Below, piece after piece: positions 49,001 through 57,790 of a stretch of 64,000 nt of DNA. This stretch comes from Sipunculus nudus (taxonomy: Eukaryota > Annelida > Sipuncula > Golfingiida > Sipunculidae): positions 16,816,576 to 16,880,575 of the forward strand of contig CM049309.1 of assembly GCA_026874595.1 (NCBI GenBank), given 5' to 3'. The translations under genes and the position numbers were made by a program. Positions within the stretch are counted from its first letter, which is position 1. Each line of letters opens with the position of its first letter. The notes under the pieces are model-generated. The model did no database searches and was not told the DNA's origin. It saw only the letters and a list, made by a program, of their open reading frames with translations.

Positions 49001-50837
49001 CACATGGATCTTTATCATACGCAAAACTGGTGGCGCCACATGCAACCATTCAGCACAGCATCCATCTGTTCATCTGACTTGGGAAAAAATCACTCATATC
49101 TTGGCAGAGGTTTGACTTATACACCTGAAATTTTGCAGGTTTATACATCCAGGACAGCTTTCTTGATTTTATGACAGGTGGTGCCACTATCATTCACATT
49201 TATGCTGCAGACATCCAAGCTCATATTTCGGGAATCCGTTTGACCGATTGGGCCAAAATTTTGCATGTTTATAAATATCACATAGCTCTCTATCATACAC
49301 AATACTGGTGATGCCACCTTCAACCATTTTTTGACCATCGTCGATCTGTTTGTCTGCCATGGGATAAAATCACTCATTTCTTGGTAGTGTTTTGACATAT
49401 CTGCCTAAAATTTTGCATGTTTATACATCTTGGATAGCTTTCTCGATTTCGTGGCAGGTGATGCCACCTACGTTTATGTTTACGCTGCAGACATTCAGGC
49501 TTATATCTCAGGACTGGTTTGACATATCCCCCTGAAATTTTGCATATGTATAGATCTCACATAGCTCTTAATCATACATAAAACACCTTTTTTCTCAGTG
49601 TCCTTCTGTTTGTCTGCTGTGGGATAAAATCACTCATATACAAGTAGTGGTTTGACTTATCTGCCTAAAATTTTGCATATGTATACAACTTGGACAGCTT
49701 TCTGGATTTTGTGGTAGATGGCCCAACCTACATACACATTTCAGCTGCAGACATCCATGCTAATATGCAACACACCTCACTCTATTTCCCCTTGCCACTC
49801 AATCCATACCTCACTTCACCCGTTCCACTATGATTTTGGCGGATACACGTAGTCGCTTGTGGACTACACGTAGTCGCTTGTCGACTACCCGTATTCTTCG
49901 TATAATATAGTCTTACTGGCCTGTGTTGCAAAACTCATCATCATTTCCTATTTCCTTTCCATCAGATAATTCTATTGGTTGACATAAGGTCATACAGTAA
50001 GACCATTTTGATCAACATCTGTGAGCTTCTGTCATGGATATTTTGTTTAAAATTTATTTTAAATATTAGGTGTCGTATCATAATGAATATCTACACATAT
50101 TACATTATATATATAGTTTGTTATATTTTATTTTATTGTACTGGATTGTAATAGTTAATATTAGCATCATATTTTATTGTATGTATAGTATTGTTTCACA
50201 TTGAAAAGAACATTTTAATTTGAATCTCTTGTTTATTTTCAGACAAGGTCCATTAATGTTGAGGAAATAGCATTAACACTCCAGGTATGAAACTTGGGTA
50301 TATTAAAATGTTCATGTATTATAATGTTATATGTCAGACCAAACTGCCAGTATTCAGGATTGCATCATAAGATTAACTTGCTTAATCAAAGGTACTACTT
50401 GTTTAAAAAAAATTTGACCTTTCATAACTTTATTATTAGTCCCAACATGTAATAAAAACATAAACTGCAGATTTGTTTTGAATTTTTCGATTGCTATATA
50501 AGGGTATCACTTCAATATGTTTTTCTTGGAAATTATTAACAAATATAAAATTTAAGAAAATTATCTCTAAAAATAGGTGGAACAGTGTATTCTATAACAT
50601 ATTTGGTGTGTTATAGGGTAGTGGATCAAGAAGTAAGTCATTATTGTCATACTGTCTTATAAACAAATAATGTCCTATTGAAAAAACTATTTTTTTTTCT
50701 CATTTTAGGAAGGACAACCTGAAGAGGAGGTCAAAAGGTCAAGGTCAAAGGAATTGGAAACTGAAGTGAAGAATTTGAAATCTATTAATCAACAGCTATA
50801 TAATTATGCTGTGTCTGAAATATTAAAACATGATTGA
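37048..50837 (+). CDS. WDR18: WDR18, WD40 ribosome-biogenesis factor, 11 exons
   Basis: WDR18 is a WD40 beta-propeller protein of the PELP1-TEX10-WDR18 complex (yeast Rix1-Ipi3-Ipi1; WDR18 = Ipi3). That complex acts with LAS1L and SENP3 in late 60S maturation in the nucleolus and nucleoplasm. Joining 11 GT-AG exons gives 1308 nt, 435 residues plus stop; human WDR18 has 432. It begins [22 protein letters not shown] blade ends are visible as IHIWQ, LVLVWSM, QTCKLWEL and QTVKLWDV, and a coiled-coil-like tail, [20 protein letters not shown], closes the protein as in human. Exons: 37048-37065, 39878-40069, 40993-41103, 42561-42694, 43305-43452, 44093-44236, 46248-46324, 47322-47446, 48332-48519, 50243-50284, 50709-50837. 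The exon 9 donor (GTTATT) is weak, so a small extra exon before exon 10 is possible. Divergent from TONSL. Confidence 0.94.
37449..38476. mobile_element. Foldback-type element in WDR18 intron 1
   Basis: Outer inverted ends TATATGTCGAGGGAAGA...TCTTCCCTCGACATATA. Each arm carries a subterminal array of about 26-bp units built from TTTTCCCGGGAAAAA and GAGAATTCTC palindromes (37490-37700 and 38235-38440). A central 540 bp of ordinary AT-rich DNA separates the arms. No transposase is visible. Confidence 0.8.
39878..40069 (+). CDS. WDR18: WDR18 exon 2 (WD40)
   Basis: Encodes [20 protein letters not shown] and continues through [20 protein letters not shown] to WPLQGK. Aligns with human MWSCIVWELHSGAN and NGEYLLAAQLGKNYISAWEL. 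64 codons. Acceptor TTTGCAG, donor GTAATT. Confidence 0.94.
40380..40562 (-). mobile_element. tRNA-derived SINE (WDR18 intron 2)
   Basis: On the minus strand, GGTCTATGGGAAGAGAAC (A-box region) is followed about 40 bp on by GCTGAGTTCAAATCTCAGCC (B box). Fragments of the same body recur at 16600-16650. Confidence 0.55.
40993..41103 (+). CDS. WDR18: WDR18 exon 3 (WD40)
   Basis: Encodes [20 protein letters not shown] and [14 protein letters not shown], a complete WD blade. 37 codons. A poly-T tract precedes the acceptor AAG. Confidence 0.93.
41403..41880. repeat. 500-bp interspersed family, inverted copy (WDR18 intron 3)
   Basis: Reverse complement of the family at 11606 and 28706: CAGTTCAGTTTTxCTTTATCC, TTTCCCAGCAAAACTATCCCAGC, then the common middle. 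Confidence 0.75.
42561..42694 (+). CDS. WDR18: WDR18 exon 4 (WD40)
   Basis: Encodes [20 protein letters not shown] and [18 protein letters not shown], very close to human TGNLLVILSRHYQDVSCL and SHFISGGKDCLVLVWSL. Acceptor ATACAG, donor GTATGT. Confidence 0.94.
43305..43452 (+). CDS. WDR18: WDR18 exon 5 (WD40)
   Basis: Encodes [31 protein letters not shown] and [11 protein letters not shown]. Matches human PRHVWSHHALPITDLHCG and ATSSLDQTVK. 1 nt completes the Ser codon from exon 4. Acceptor TTGCAG, donor GTAAAG. Confidence 0.93.
43479..43643. mobile_element. TA-flanked MITE, ends CAGTGAAACCTG, copy 2 (WDR18 intron 5)
   Basis: CAGTGAAACCTG...CAGGTTCCACTG flanked by TA, same internal AGGTGGTCTTATTAGACAGG as copy 1 at 16252. 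Starts 26 bp after the exon 5 end. A degraded relative lies near 61240-61380. Confidence 0.85.
43978..44050 (+). mobile_element. tRNA-like SINE head (WDR18 intron 5)
   Basis: GTCTGGTGATCAGGGTTTTA (A-box-like) and CAGGTTGGAATCCTG (B-box-like) at tRNA spacing, 40 bp before exon 6. Confidence 0.4.
44093..44236 (+). CDS. WDR18: WDR18 exon 6 (WD40)
   Basis: Encodes [20 protein letters not shown] and [19 protein letters not shown]. Matches human LWEVSSGELLLSVLFDVSIM and HHMFCGGSEGSIFQVDLF. 48 codons, acceptor TTGTAG, donor GTAACA. Confidence 0.93.
44577..44921. mobile_element. MITE with TAGGCCAAAAA ends, copy B (WDR18 intron 6)
   Basis: TTAGGCCAAAAAAATAAAAGG start, then GTGCTTTTACCTGTTTAGCAA and TCATATGACxTTTTxATC shared with copy A. 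The right end is degraded, CCTAATTTTTTTTGCCTTA. Confidence 0.78.
44960..46118 (+). mobile_element. Decayed pogo/Tigger-type DNA transposon (WDR18 intron 6)
   Basis: Ends CAGTAGAGAGCCGTTCATCC and its inverted partner (GGATGAAAGGGGCTCCACTG at 46099-46118) are flanked by TA. Inside, 45541-45720 translates, with a frame change, to a CENP-B/pogo-like DNA-binding start: [31 protein letters not shown], then [10 protein letters not shown] in another frame. Stops and the short length show it is dead. Confidence 0.75.
45541..45770 (+). pseudogene. Pogo/Tigger transposase N-terminal remnant
   Basis: Decayed helix-turn-helix region of a pogo-family transposase. The expected order (KRK..LSLDDKLxILEKLD, SxAELAxxH, GRSTISDxKKN, then [13 protein letters not shown]) is present but spread over more than one frame with stops. 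The catalytic DDE part is absent. Confidence 0.65.
46248..46324 (+). CDS. WDR18: WDR18 exon 7
   Basis: Encodes [20 protein letters not shown] and SLSGHK. The Asp/Ser-rich loop takes the place of human SFHPEQDAGKVFKGH. The donor GTAAGT is the first unit of a 29-bp minisatellite in the following intron. Confidence 0.9.
46325..46560 (+). repeat. WDR18: 29-bp minisatellite seeded by the WDR18 exon 7 donor
   Basis: Unit GTAAGTCTTCTCTGATATTC plus TCTTGCTCA. Exact GTAAGT at 46325, 46354, 46383, 46411, 46440 and 46469; two weaker GCAAGT units follow near 46499 and 46527. The first GTAAGT is the real exon 7 donor. Read-through past it gives AAG then TAA, an immediate stop. Confidence 0.95.
46563..46790. 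repeat. Inverted relative of the 661-2640 array (WDR18 intron 7)
   Basis: CAGCTGACGATAGGTCATCTGAGCTTAA, GTCTGTCCATCTGTTAA and CCTAGGTCACTGTGACCTATATTCTG read as the reverse complement of the 2400-2640 unit end. Confidence 0.6.
47322..47446 (+). CDS. WDR18: WDR18 exon 8 (WD40)
   Basis: Encodes [40 protein letters not shown]. Close to human QVTCLSVSTDGSVLLSGSHD and ETVRLWDVQSKQCIRTV. Acceptor TTACAG, donor GTGAGT. Confidence 0.94.
47935..48245. repeat. GTGACCTCTGACC family, inverted copy (WDR18 intron 8)
   Basis: CATATGAAGGGAGTATTATGGTATACCCACTGTCC start and TTTAATGAGGTCAGAGGTCAC end: reverse complement of the 33833-34320 copy. It ends about 90 bp before exon 9. Confidence 0.75.
48332..48519 (+). 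CDS. WDR18: WDR18 exon 9
   Basis: Encodes [20 protein letters not shown] and a Ser/Pro-rich stretch ending [14 protein letters not shown]. Aligns with human GPVTNAAILLAP...MLSSDFRP. The donor AGG/GTTATT is weak but keeps phase 0 with exon 10. A MITE starts 28 bp downstream. Confidence 0.82.
48547..48916. mobile_element. MITE with TAAAGCTGTGTTTCCAT ends (WDR18 intron 9)
   Basis: TAAAGCTGTGTTTCCATTCATCCG...CGGATACATGGAAACATAGCTTTA inverted ends, about 370 bp, rich in ATCCG and TACGT subterminal motifs. It starts 28 bp after exon 9. A looser relative may span 59705-60395. Confidence 0.78.
48925..49790. repeat. 278-bp tandem array (WDR18 intron 9)
   Basis: Three units marked by GACCGATTxGGCCAAAATTTTGCATGT at about 48963 and 49241, and the third near 49517. 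Each contains a GGTGGCGCCAC- or GGTGGTGCCAC-like site and TTTTATGCTGCAGACATCC. Confidence 0.85.
50243..50284 (+). CDS. WDR18: WDR18 exon 10 (micro-exon)
   Basis: 14 codons, [14 protein letters not shown]. Acceptor TTTTCAG, donor GTATGA. Phase 0 at both ends. Confidence 0.77.
50709..50837 (+). CDS. WDR18: WDR18 exon 11 with stop codon
   Basis: Encodes [42 protein letters not shown] and TGA. Corresponds to human LRVRVTELEDEVRNLRKINRD, the C-terminal coiled coil. Acceptor TTTTAG. Confidence 0.92.
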   Translation, partial: EGQPEEEVKRSRSKELETEVKNLKSINQQLYNYAVSEILKHD

Positions 50838-51700
50838 AATTGGTTTATTTTGTTAAAAACTTTTTTATTTTTTTTTTTGTGAAAGATTTATTCATTTAAC
50901 CAAGTAATGAGAAATATTCAATATTTTGCAGATTCGATAATAATTATTTATTTTTTGTGACTGTCTAATTATGTTTGCTGTATATGAATTAAGATATTCT
51001 TTTCTTATTATCTGTGGGTATTTAGATTCAAAACCATATGCTCTGATACTGTGTATTTACACCATCTTTATTAAATATTCTAGATTAGCAAATTCAGATT
51101 ATTGCTCAGAGAACTTTCAGGCAACTACATAAAAATACAAAATTGGTTTTTGTTCCCCTGACTGCAGTTTCTCATTTAATTGGAGCTGCCTGATATGGGT
51201 TATACAGAAGACCCTGTTTTTTTTTTCTTTCCTTTCATCATTATCCGAGCAAGATACAATGTGCAACAAAATGTATTAGTAGTTTTATATATTAAATACT
51301 TGTTAATATTCTTTGAGCTTAGATATTATAATATATTTCATTCTGAAGCAAGACCAAACATTAAGTTTTAATCATTGGTGTCCGAATTATTTGTGCTAAC
51401 TGGGAATTGCTTGATTCAGAACATGGGCATGGTGGGAATGAAATTGAAGCAGAAATATGGATGTAGGGTCAGATTTGTTTGTTCATAACAGATAGCCTAA
51501 GTCCCAGGGACTTCATGTTCCCATGATCAGAAATGATTTATCCTGTCAGTCAAAATGAATGTGAAAAAAGGATTTTGCTGTGAGGTCTGTAATTTCAATG
51601 TGTAAGGCACATTCACCAGAGGTATTTTTTTCCTAGAAAGAGGATTTTTTTCCCCCGCTTCTGCAGAACGGGGGACACTGATTTGGGTTTGTTGCTTGCC
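50838..51700 (+). other. WDR18: WDR18 3' UTR and 3' flank
   Basis: AT-rich, non-repetitive in this window. ATTAAA-type hexamers occur (for example near 51068 and 51290), but I cannot choose the poly(A) site. No coding similarity seen. Confidence 0.45.
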
Positions 51701-51710
51701 GGAAATCTTT

Positions 51711-52462
51711 GAAGGTCAAGGTCATGGAAAGCATGCAATACAGATTTTGCTCCATAACTTTGTAACAAATGGTCGTAGCCACTTAAACCATAGCTTGTTT
51801 TATTCGTCATTCCATGGCCTTTATATGATGGGTACCTGACTCAAATCTGCCATTACCAAGGTTACGCATTTTTGGGTTAAAACTTGATAATTTGAAAATA
51901 GTTATGCTACATTTTCTATCTTTGTCAATTTTTAAGCTACAGACATCTGGTTTTGGTCATTATGTAGCTTAAAGGCAGCTTGACATGATAAAACTGAAAG
52001 TCTTGCCAAATCTCACACCATTTCTTGTCAAACGAGAGTCTTCGAGATTTCATTAAATATGACCTACAGGTTGCATTTTTTTGACAATGGCTTTGAAATT
52101 GATATATTTTGTGTTATTTATAAATATCTGGAAATCAATTCTTCATTTTTTGGAAATAGTCACCAGGGGGCGTGGTACCTGAAACACTGTAACATATCAT
52201 TTTTCTGCAATATCTCAAATAATTTTAAACATGACACAATTTTTATTGTCGTATCTTAAACAAGGAACATTGGCTTATCTCTGCACATGTAGCTTTGTGC
52301 TGCCGTTACCATGGTTACCAAATTTTGGGGTTAAACTTGACGATCTGAAAATATGCAGTTTTTGGCTTCTATCTCAGTTAATATTTATGTTTCAAGGGTC
52401 TAGTTTTTTGCATAAGACTTCTTCCCCTTGGTTCTAAGTCATTCAATTGCAAGTCTCGTGAA
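51711..52462. repeat. Segmental duplication, copy 1
   Basis: From AGGTCAAGGTCATGGAAAGxATGCAATACAG to ATTCAATTGCAAGTCTCGT it is nearly identical to 53196-53940, offset 1478-1485 bp, so the copies form a higher-order repeat with the satellite between them. Confidence 0.93.
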
Positions 52463-53040
52463 ATCTCGCACTATATGTTGTCAAACGAGAATAAACGAGA
52501 TTTTCGCGGAAATACTTATAACTCGGCGACTTTGACAGCTACACAGGTCTAGTTTTTGGTATTTCATAACATTGTGCCAGCTTGATATGATAAAACTACA
52601 AGTCTCGTCAAATCTCACACTATATGTTGTCAAACGAGAAAAAACGAGATTTCACGGAAATGCTTATAACTCGGCGACTTTTACAGCTACACAGGTCTAG
52701 TTTTTGGCATTTCATAACATATGACAAGCTTGACACGCCAGAAAGAAATCAGGCCAAATCTCGCACCATCTCTCGTCAAGCGAGAAAAAACAAGATATCA
52801 CGGAAATGCTTATAACTAGGCAACTTTTACGGCTAGACAGGTCTAGTTTTTGGCATTTCATAACATTTGGACGGCTTGACATGACAAACCTGCAAGACAT
52901 GCCAAATCTCGCACCATATCTCGTCAAACAATAAAAAACGAGATTTCACAGAAATGCTTATAACTAGGTGACTTTTACAGCTACTCAGGTCTAGTTTTTT
53001 GCATTTGGTAACAATCGGCCAACTTGACATAGTAACATGT
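52463..53040. repeat. 140-bp satellite, first block
   Basis: Units of the form CTCGTCAAACGAGAAAAAAC, GAGATTTCACGGAAATGCTT, ATAACTCGGCGACTTTTACA, GCTACACAGGTCTAGTTTTT. CTCGT/ACGAG can pair as a short hairpin. Confidence 0.9.
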
Positions 53041-53195
53041 TGGTCAGTTCCGTATGTCCAGTTGTCTGTCTTTTTGTTTGTTTGTCTGCGCTCTCCTGGC
53101 CAGAGTTTTGCAGCAATCGACTTGAAACTTACAGGGATGATTGACAACCCAAAGTCCTGGAACCCTATTGTTTTTGGTCAACATCGCTTCATGGT

Positions 53196-53940
53196 GAAGG
53201 TCAAGGTCATGGAAAGTATGCAATACAGATTTTGCTCCATAACTTTGTAACAAATGGTCGTAGCCACTTAAACCATAGCTTGTTTTATTCCATGGCCTTT
53301 TATGTGATGGGTACCTGACTCAAATCTGCCATTACCAAGGTTACGCATTTTTGGGTTAAAACTTGATAATTTGAAAATAGTTATGCTACATTTTCTATCT
53401 TTGTCAATTTTTAAGCTACAGACATCTGGTTTTGGTCATTATGTAGCTTAAAGGCAGCTTGACATGATAAAACTGAAAGTCTTGCCAAATCTCACATCAT
53501 TTCTTGTCAAACGAGAGTCTTCGAGATTTCATTAAATATGACCTACAGGTTGCATTTTTTTGACAATGGCTTTGAAATTGATATATTTTGTGTTATTTAT
53601 AAATATCTGGAAATCAATTCTTAATTTTTTGAAATAGTCACCAGGGGGCGTGGTACCTGAAACACTGTAACATATCATTTTTCTGCAATATCTCAAATAA
53701 TTTTAAACATGACACAATTTTTATTGTCGTATCTTAAACGAGGAACATTGGCTTATCTCTGCACATGTAGCTTTGTGCTGCCGTTACCATGGTTACCAAA
53801 TTTTGGGGTTAAACTTGACGATCTGAAAATATGCAGTTTTTGGCTTCTATCTCAGTTAATATTTATGTTTCAAGGGTCTAGTTTTTTGCATAAGACTGCT
53901 TCCCCTTGGTTCTAAGTCATTCAATTGCAAGTCTCGTCAA
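53196..53940. repeat. Segmental duplication, copy 2
   Basis: Second copy of 51711-52462. The short frame at 53709-53915 is the same as that at 52231-52437 except for one residue, a consequence of the duplication rather than coding. Confidence 0.93.
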
Positions 53941-55170
53941 ATTTCGCTCGGTTTATCGTCAAACGAGAAAAAACGAGATTTCAAGGAAATGCTTATAACT
54001 CGGCGATTTTTACAGCTACACAGGTCTAGTTTTCGGCATTTCATAACATATGACCAGCTTGACACGCCAGAAAAGGAATCAGGCCAAATCTCGCACCATA
54101 TCTCGTCAAGCGAGAAAAAAACGAGATCTCATGGAAATGCATATAACTAGGCAACTTTTACAGCTACTCAGGTCTAGTTTTCGGCATTTGGTAACATTAA
54201 ATTTGGCCAACTTGACATAGTAAAACTGCGAGACTGGCCAAATCTTGTACTATATCTGGTAAAATGTGGAAAAACGAGATTTCACAGAAATGCTTATAAC
54301 TAGGTGACTTTTACAGCTACTCACGTCTAGTTTTCTGCATTTGGTAACAATCGGCCAACTTGACATAGTAAAACTGCGAGACTGGCCAAATCTCGCACTA
54401 TATCTGATCAAATGTGGAAAAACGAGATTTCACAGAAATGCATATAAGTCGGCGACTTTTACGGCTAGACAGGTCTAAATTTTGGCATTTCATAACAATT
54501 GGACGGCTTGACATGACAAACCTGCAAGACTGGCCAAATCTCGCACCATATCTCGTCAAACGATAAAAAACGAGATTTCAGAGAAATGCTAATAACTCAG
54601 CGACTTTTACAGCTAGACAGATGTAGTTTTCGCCATTTCATAACATTTAGAGAGTTTGATATGACAAATCTACAAGACTGGCTAAATCTTGCACCATATC
54701 TCATCAAACAAGAAAACATGAGAGTTCACGGAAATGCTTATAACTCGGCGACTTTTACAGCTAGACGGATCTAGTTTTCGTCATTTCTAACGTTTGGCCG
54801 TCTTGACATAATAAAACTGCTCGTCTTGCCAAATCTCGTACTATATCTCGTCAAGCGAGAAAAAACATGATTTCACGCAAATGCCATTAACACGGCCACT
54901 TTTGCAGCTAGACAGGTCTAGTTTTCGGCATTTTGTAATATTTGACAAACCTGACATGAAAAAACTTGAAATCTCGCCAAAGCTCACACCATTTCCCGTC
55001 AAACGAGAAAACACGAGATTTCATGCAAATGCTTAGAACTCAGCGGCTTTTATAGCCAGACAGGTCTAGTTTTCGGCATTTCATATCATTTGGCCAGCTT
55101 TACATGACAAACCTGAAAACGTCTCACTGCCTCTTGTCAAACGAGATTAACGGAATTTCATTGAAATGTT
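53941..55170. repeat. 140-bp satellite, second block
   Basis: About nine further units of the same satellite, diverging towards 55150, where the unit ends with TCAAACGAGATTAACGGAATTTC. Confidence 0.9.
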
Positions 55171-55344
55171 TGAACTTGGTCCCTTTTTCACTAGAAAGAT
55201 ATGCAGCTGTTAAAGGTCAGCATGCATAAATAAACATATTATCCGGTTCTGCTGCCCCCACAACGTTGCTCATTCATATGACTGTTTCTACATGCACTCT
55301 CTGTTTATCTGTCTGTATTATTTCCATTTCCGGCAAGCTCGTGA

Positions 55345-55425
55345 CCTCTGGTCATCTTGTCTGTCTGTCCCTCTGTCTGTCTATCTGTCCCTCTTGTCTG
55401 TCTGTCTGTCCGTCTGTCAGGTTTG
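55345..55425. repeat. GTCT/CTGT microsatellite
   Basis: TCTGTCTGTCCCTCTGTCTG-type run, interrupted by CCC. Confidence 0.85.
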
Positions 55426-55939
55426 TTTCAGTGAGATAACTTTCCAAAATATAATCAAATTTCATTCAAATTTGGGTTAGTGATTGCTCTCATGCATAGC
55501 TGGCTGGGATTGGTTTTGGAGTATCCCCCTGAAATAACTCTTTCAAGCTCAAAATTTAAATTATAAAATTTTGGTCCAATTTCTGGATGTGTTTTAGTTT
55601 TTATGTTCGCCTGCAGATGTCTCCGCATGTCATAGTGGATTTGTTTAAACTTTTATGTGCCGTCAAGACTTTTTTTCAACAAGAGCCCAAAGCGGGGGAC
55701 ATTAATTACACGAATTTGCTCGTTTTCGCTGGATTGATGATAATGCGTAAGCACCCAGGCTAAAATTATATGTACGAAATTAGTAAATATCGAGAATAGC
55801 ATTTAAAATCACCACAGGAGGATTGATGTACCCATTAACTAGTATCTTAATTACGCTCTGAACACAGCGCGTGACATCCCGGCCCAGTGACCCTCCACTC
55901 ACACGCTGTGGGAAAAGCAGGATTTTTAAGGTTGGGCAA

Positions 55940-56120
55940 CACCAGGTCAGTTTGCCCTTGATAAAGTAAAATCTGATTGGCTCTGTGTTTTAAAAAAATC
56001 TGCAGAACTGGTAGATGAAATCTGATTGGCTAAGCGCGTGTAAACAAACATTGTTATGCGGGGCAAGCTCGTGCGGCACGCAATACAGGAAACAGCAGGC
56101 AGTTGGGGATAACAGTATAA
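55940..56120. promoter_or_regulatory. Possible promoter-like segment with paired inverted CCAAT boxes
   Basis: Two CTGATTGGCT boxes at about 55973 and 56023, 50 bp apart, in locally GC-richer DNA (GCGCGTG, GCGGGGC, CGTGCGGC). No gene could be attached, so this is weak. Confidence 0.25.
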
Positions 56121-57319
56121 AGACTGTGTTGAAAGCTGACGATTGCATCGTGTGTATTCAAATGGGGGTGAAAAAATAGTCTGTGTTACCAAGTGCTTTT
56201 CACAGCAGTGTCAAGTGACCGTTACCTCGAAGACCATCCGTTTGTGCTGGTGATACCTGCAATGACATGTGTTTGGTTAATATAACACAGGGGGAATCCT
56301 AGCCCAAACGTCGGACTCCATATATATAGCACGATACGATCTGTTACTCTTAGAAAGAAACTGAATAAAAATATTTCCTTTGGTTTTAATAAACCAATGT
56401 TCACGTAATGTTGTATGTCGAAAGGCCTGTAATAAAAAATAACCATTCTGGAAAGCATGAAGCACTCGTAACATCAACAACTGATATTATTTTTTCCAGA
56501 GAGAATTGAAGCATTAACAGCACCGGTAGGCATCTTGCATTTGGTAGCAGTCCTGTATAAGACTTTAGGCCTGTGTACTATTAGTTCATATTTTAACTTC
56601 CTTGGTGCAAAATAGGGCTGAGAACAGAACAGTAATGTTTTCTAGTGGTCAAATATACAATACACATAGATGTACAGAACATTAATCAATGGATATATGT
56701 TAAATCTCACAGCTGTGTATGGAGTGTTATAATCACAGTTAACTGCAGGTGCAACCTATGGACTCCACATTGCGTCAGTCACTGAAAAAAAAGCAATTGA
56801 GGAGTTCATTCTTATGGGCTACAATGTAAACACATAGACTCAGTTTTCCTCAGGGAGCAGGTCTTGCGAAGGTTATGCCTATGTCATACGGTATAAATTA
56901 TAGAACTTGACATATGTTACACCAATCTAAACTTTGTGTTTTGATGGATATGTGCCTGTTAGCTTTTAAGTTAACAGGTGTGTAGCACTATAACTTTGAG
57001 TAGAAATGGCCACACCTACCCTTATGGAAGCAAAACGATGCTTTAACTTTAAGTAGATCCAGATTCAAGGCTTTGAAGACGGTTGAAATTATCTCTTTTT
57101 TTCCTTTACATGTAAGAGTAAAACGCTAAATCGGTTGGAATTTTATCTGAAAATTCTGTCCCAGGTGGAATTTATCAAAGATTGCGAACTTAACAGAAGA
57201 TAACGAATTGAACAAAACGATATACACCAAATCACATTATACAGTCAAACGGTGTAGTAGAGACCTCTGTTGTAAAAATGGAGTACTATACTTTGTTGCA
57301 ATGTAGTTCTTCATACCCT

Positions 57320-57790
57320 CAAGTACTCCTGAAGTTCAATGTTACGGACGTTTGTGCGCCAGTTTTGTTCATTGTTTGTAGTTGGTAATTATTCTATATG
57401 CCGAACAGTTAATGATTTATCTTACTGAGTTTTTTCCCCCTTTATCACCCCCGAAGTCCAATTTTAAGCCACGTTTGTGTTCCTATCCTGTTCACTGTTT
57501 GTACGTTAATTTGTAAATTACCTATAAGCCAAGCAGTAAATGATTTTATCTCAGCTACTCTTTTGCCTTTAATTACTCCTGAAGTTCAATTTTAACCCAC
57601 GTTTGTGTTCCTATCCTGTTCATTGTTTGTACTTTTGTAAGTTACCTATATGCCAAGCAGTAACTGTTTTTATCTCAGCTACTTTTTTGCCTTTAATTAC
57701 TCTCGAAGATAAGTTTTAACCCACGTTGTGTGCCTGTATTGTTCGCTGTTTGTTCGTTTGTAAGTAATCTAACATTTTCTGATTTTGTCT
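57320..57790. repeat. 124-bp tandem repeat
   Basis: Four units at about 124-bp steps containing TACTCCTGAAGTTCAATTTT, CCACGTTTGTGTTCCTATCC and TTACCTATATGCCAAGCAG. Confidence 0.85.

Noticed and set aside
52231-53915. Two near-identical small open frames (52231-52437, 53709-53915) as a duplicated gene.
   Set aside because: They lie inside the 750-bp segmental duplication. The translations resemble nothing known, and flanking units have stops in the same frame.
52463-55170. Regular 140-bp repeats considered as a CRISPR-like array.
   Set aside because: Whole units are repeated without unique spacers, in an animal genome. It is a satellite.
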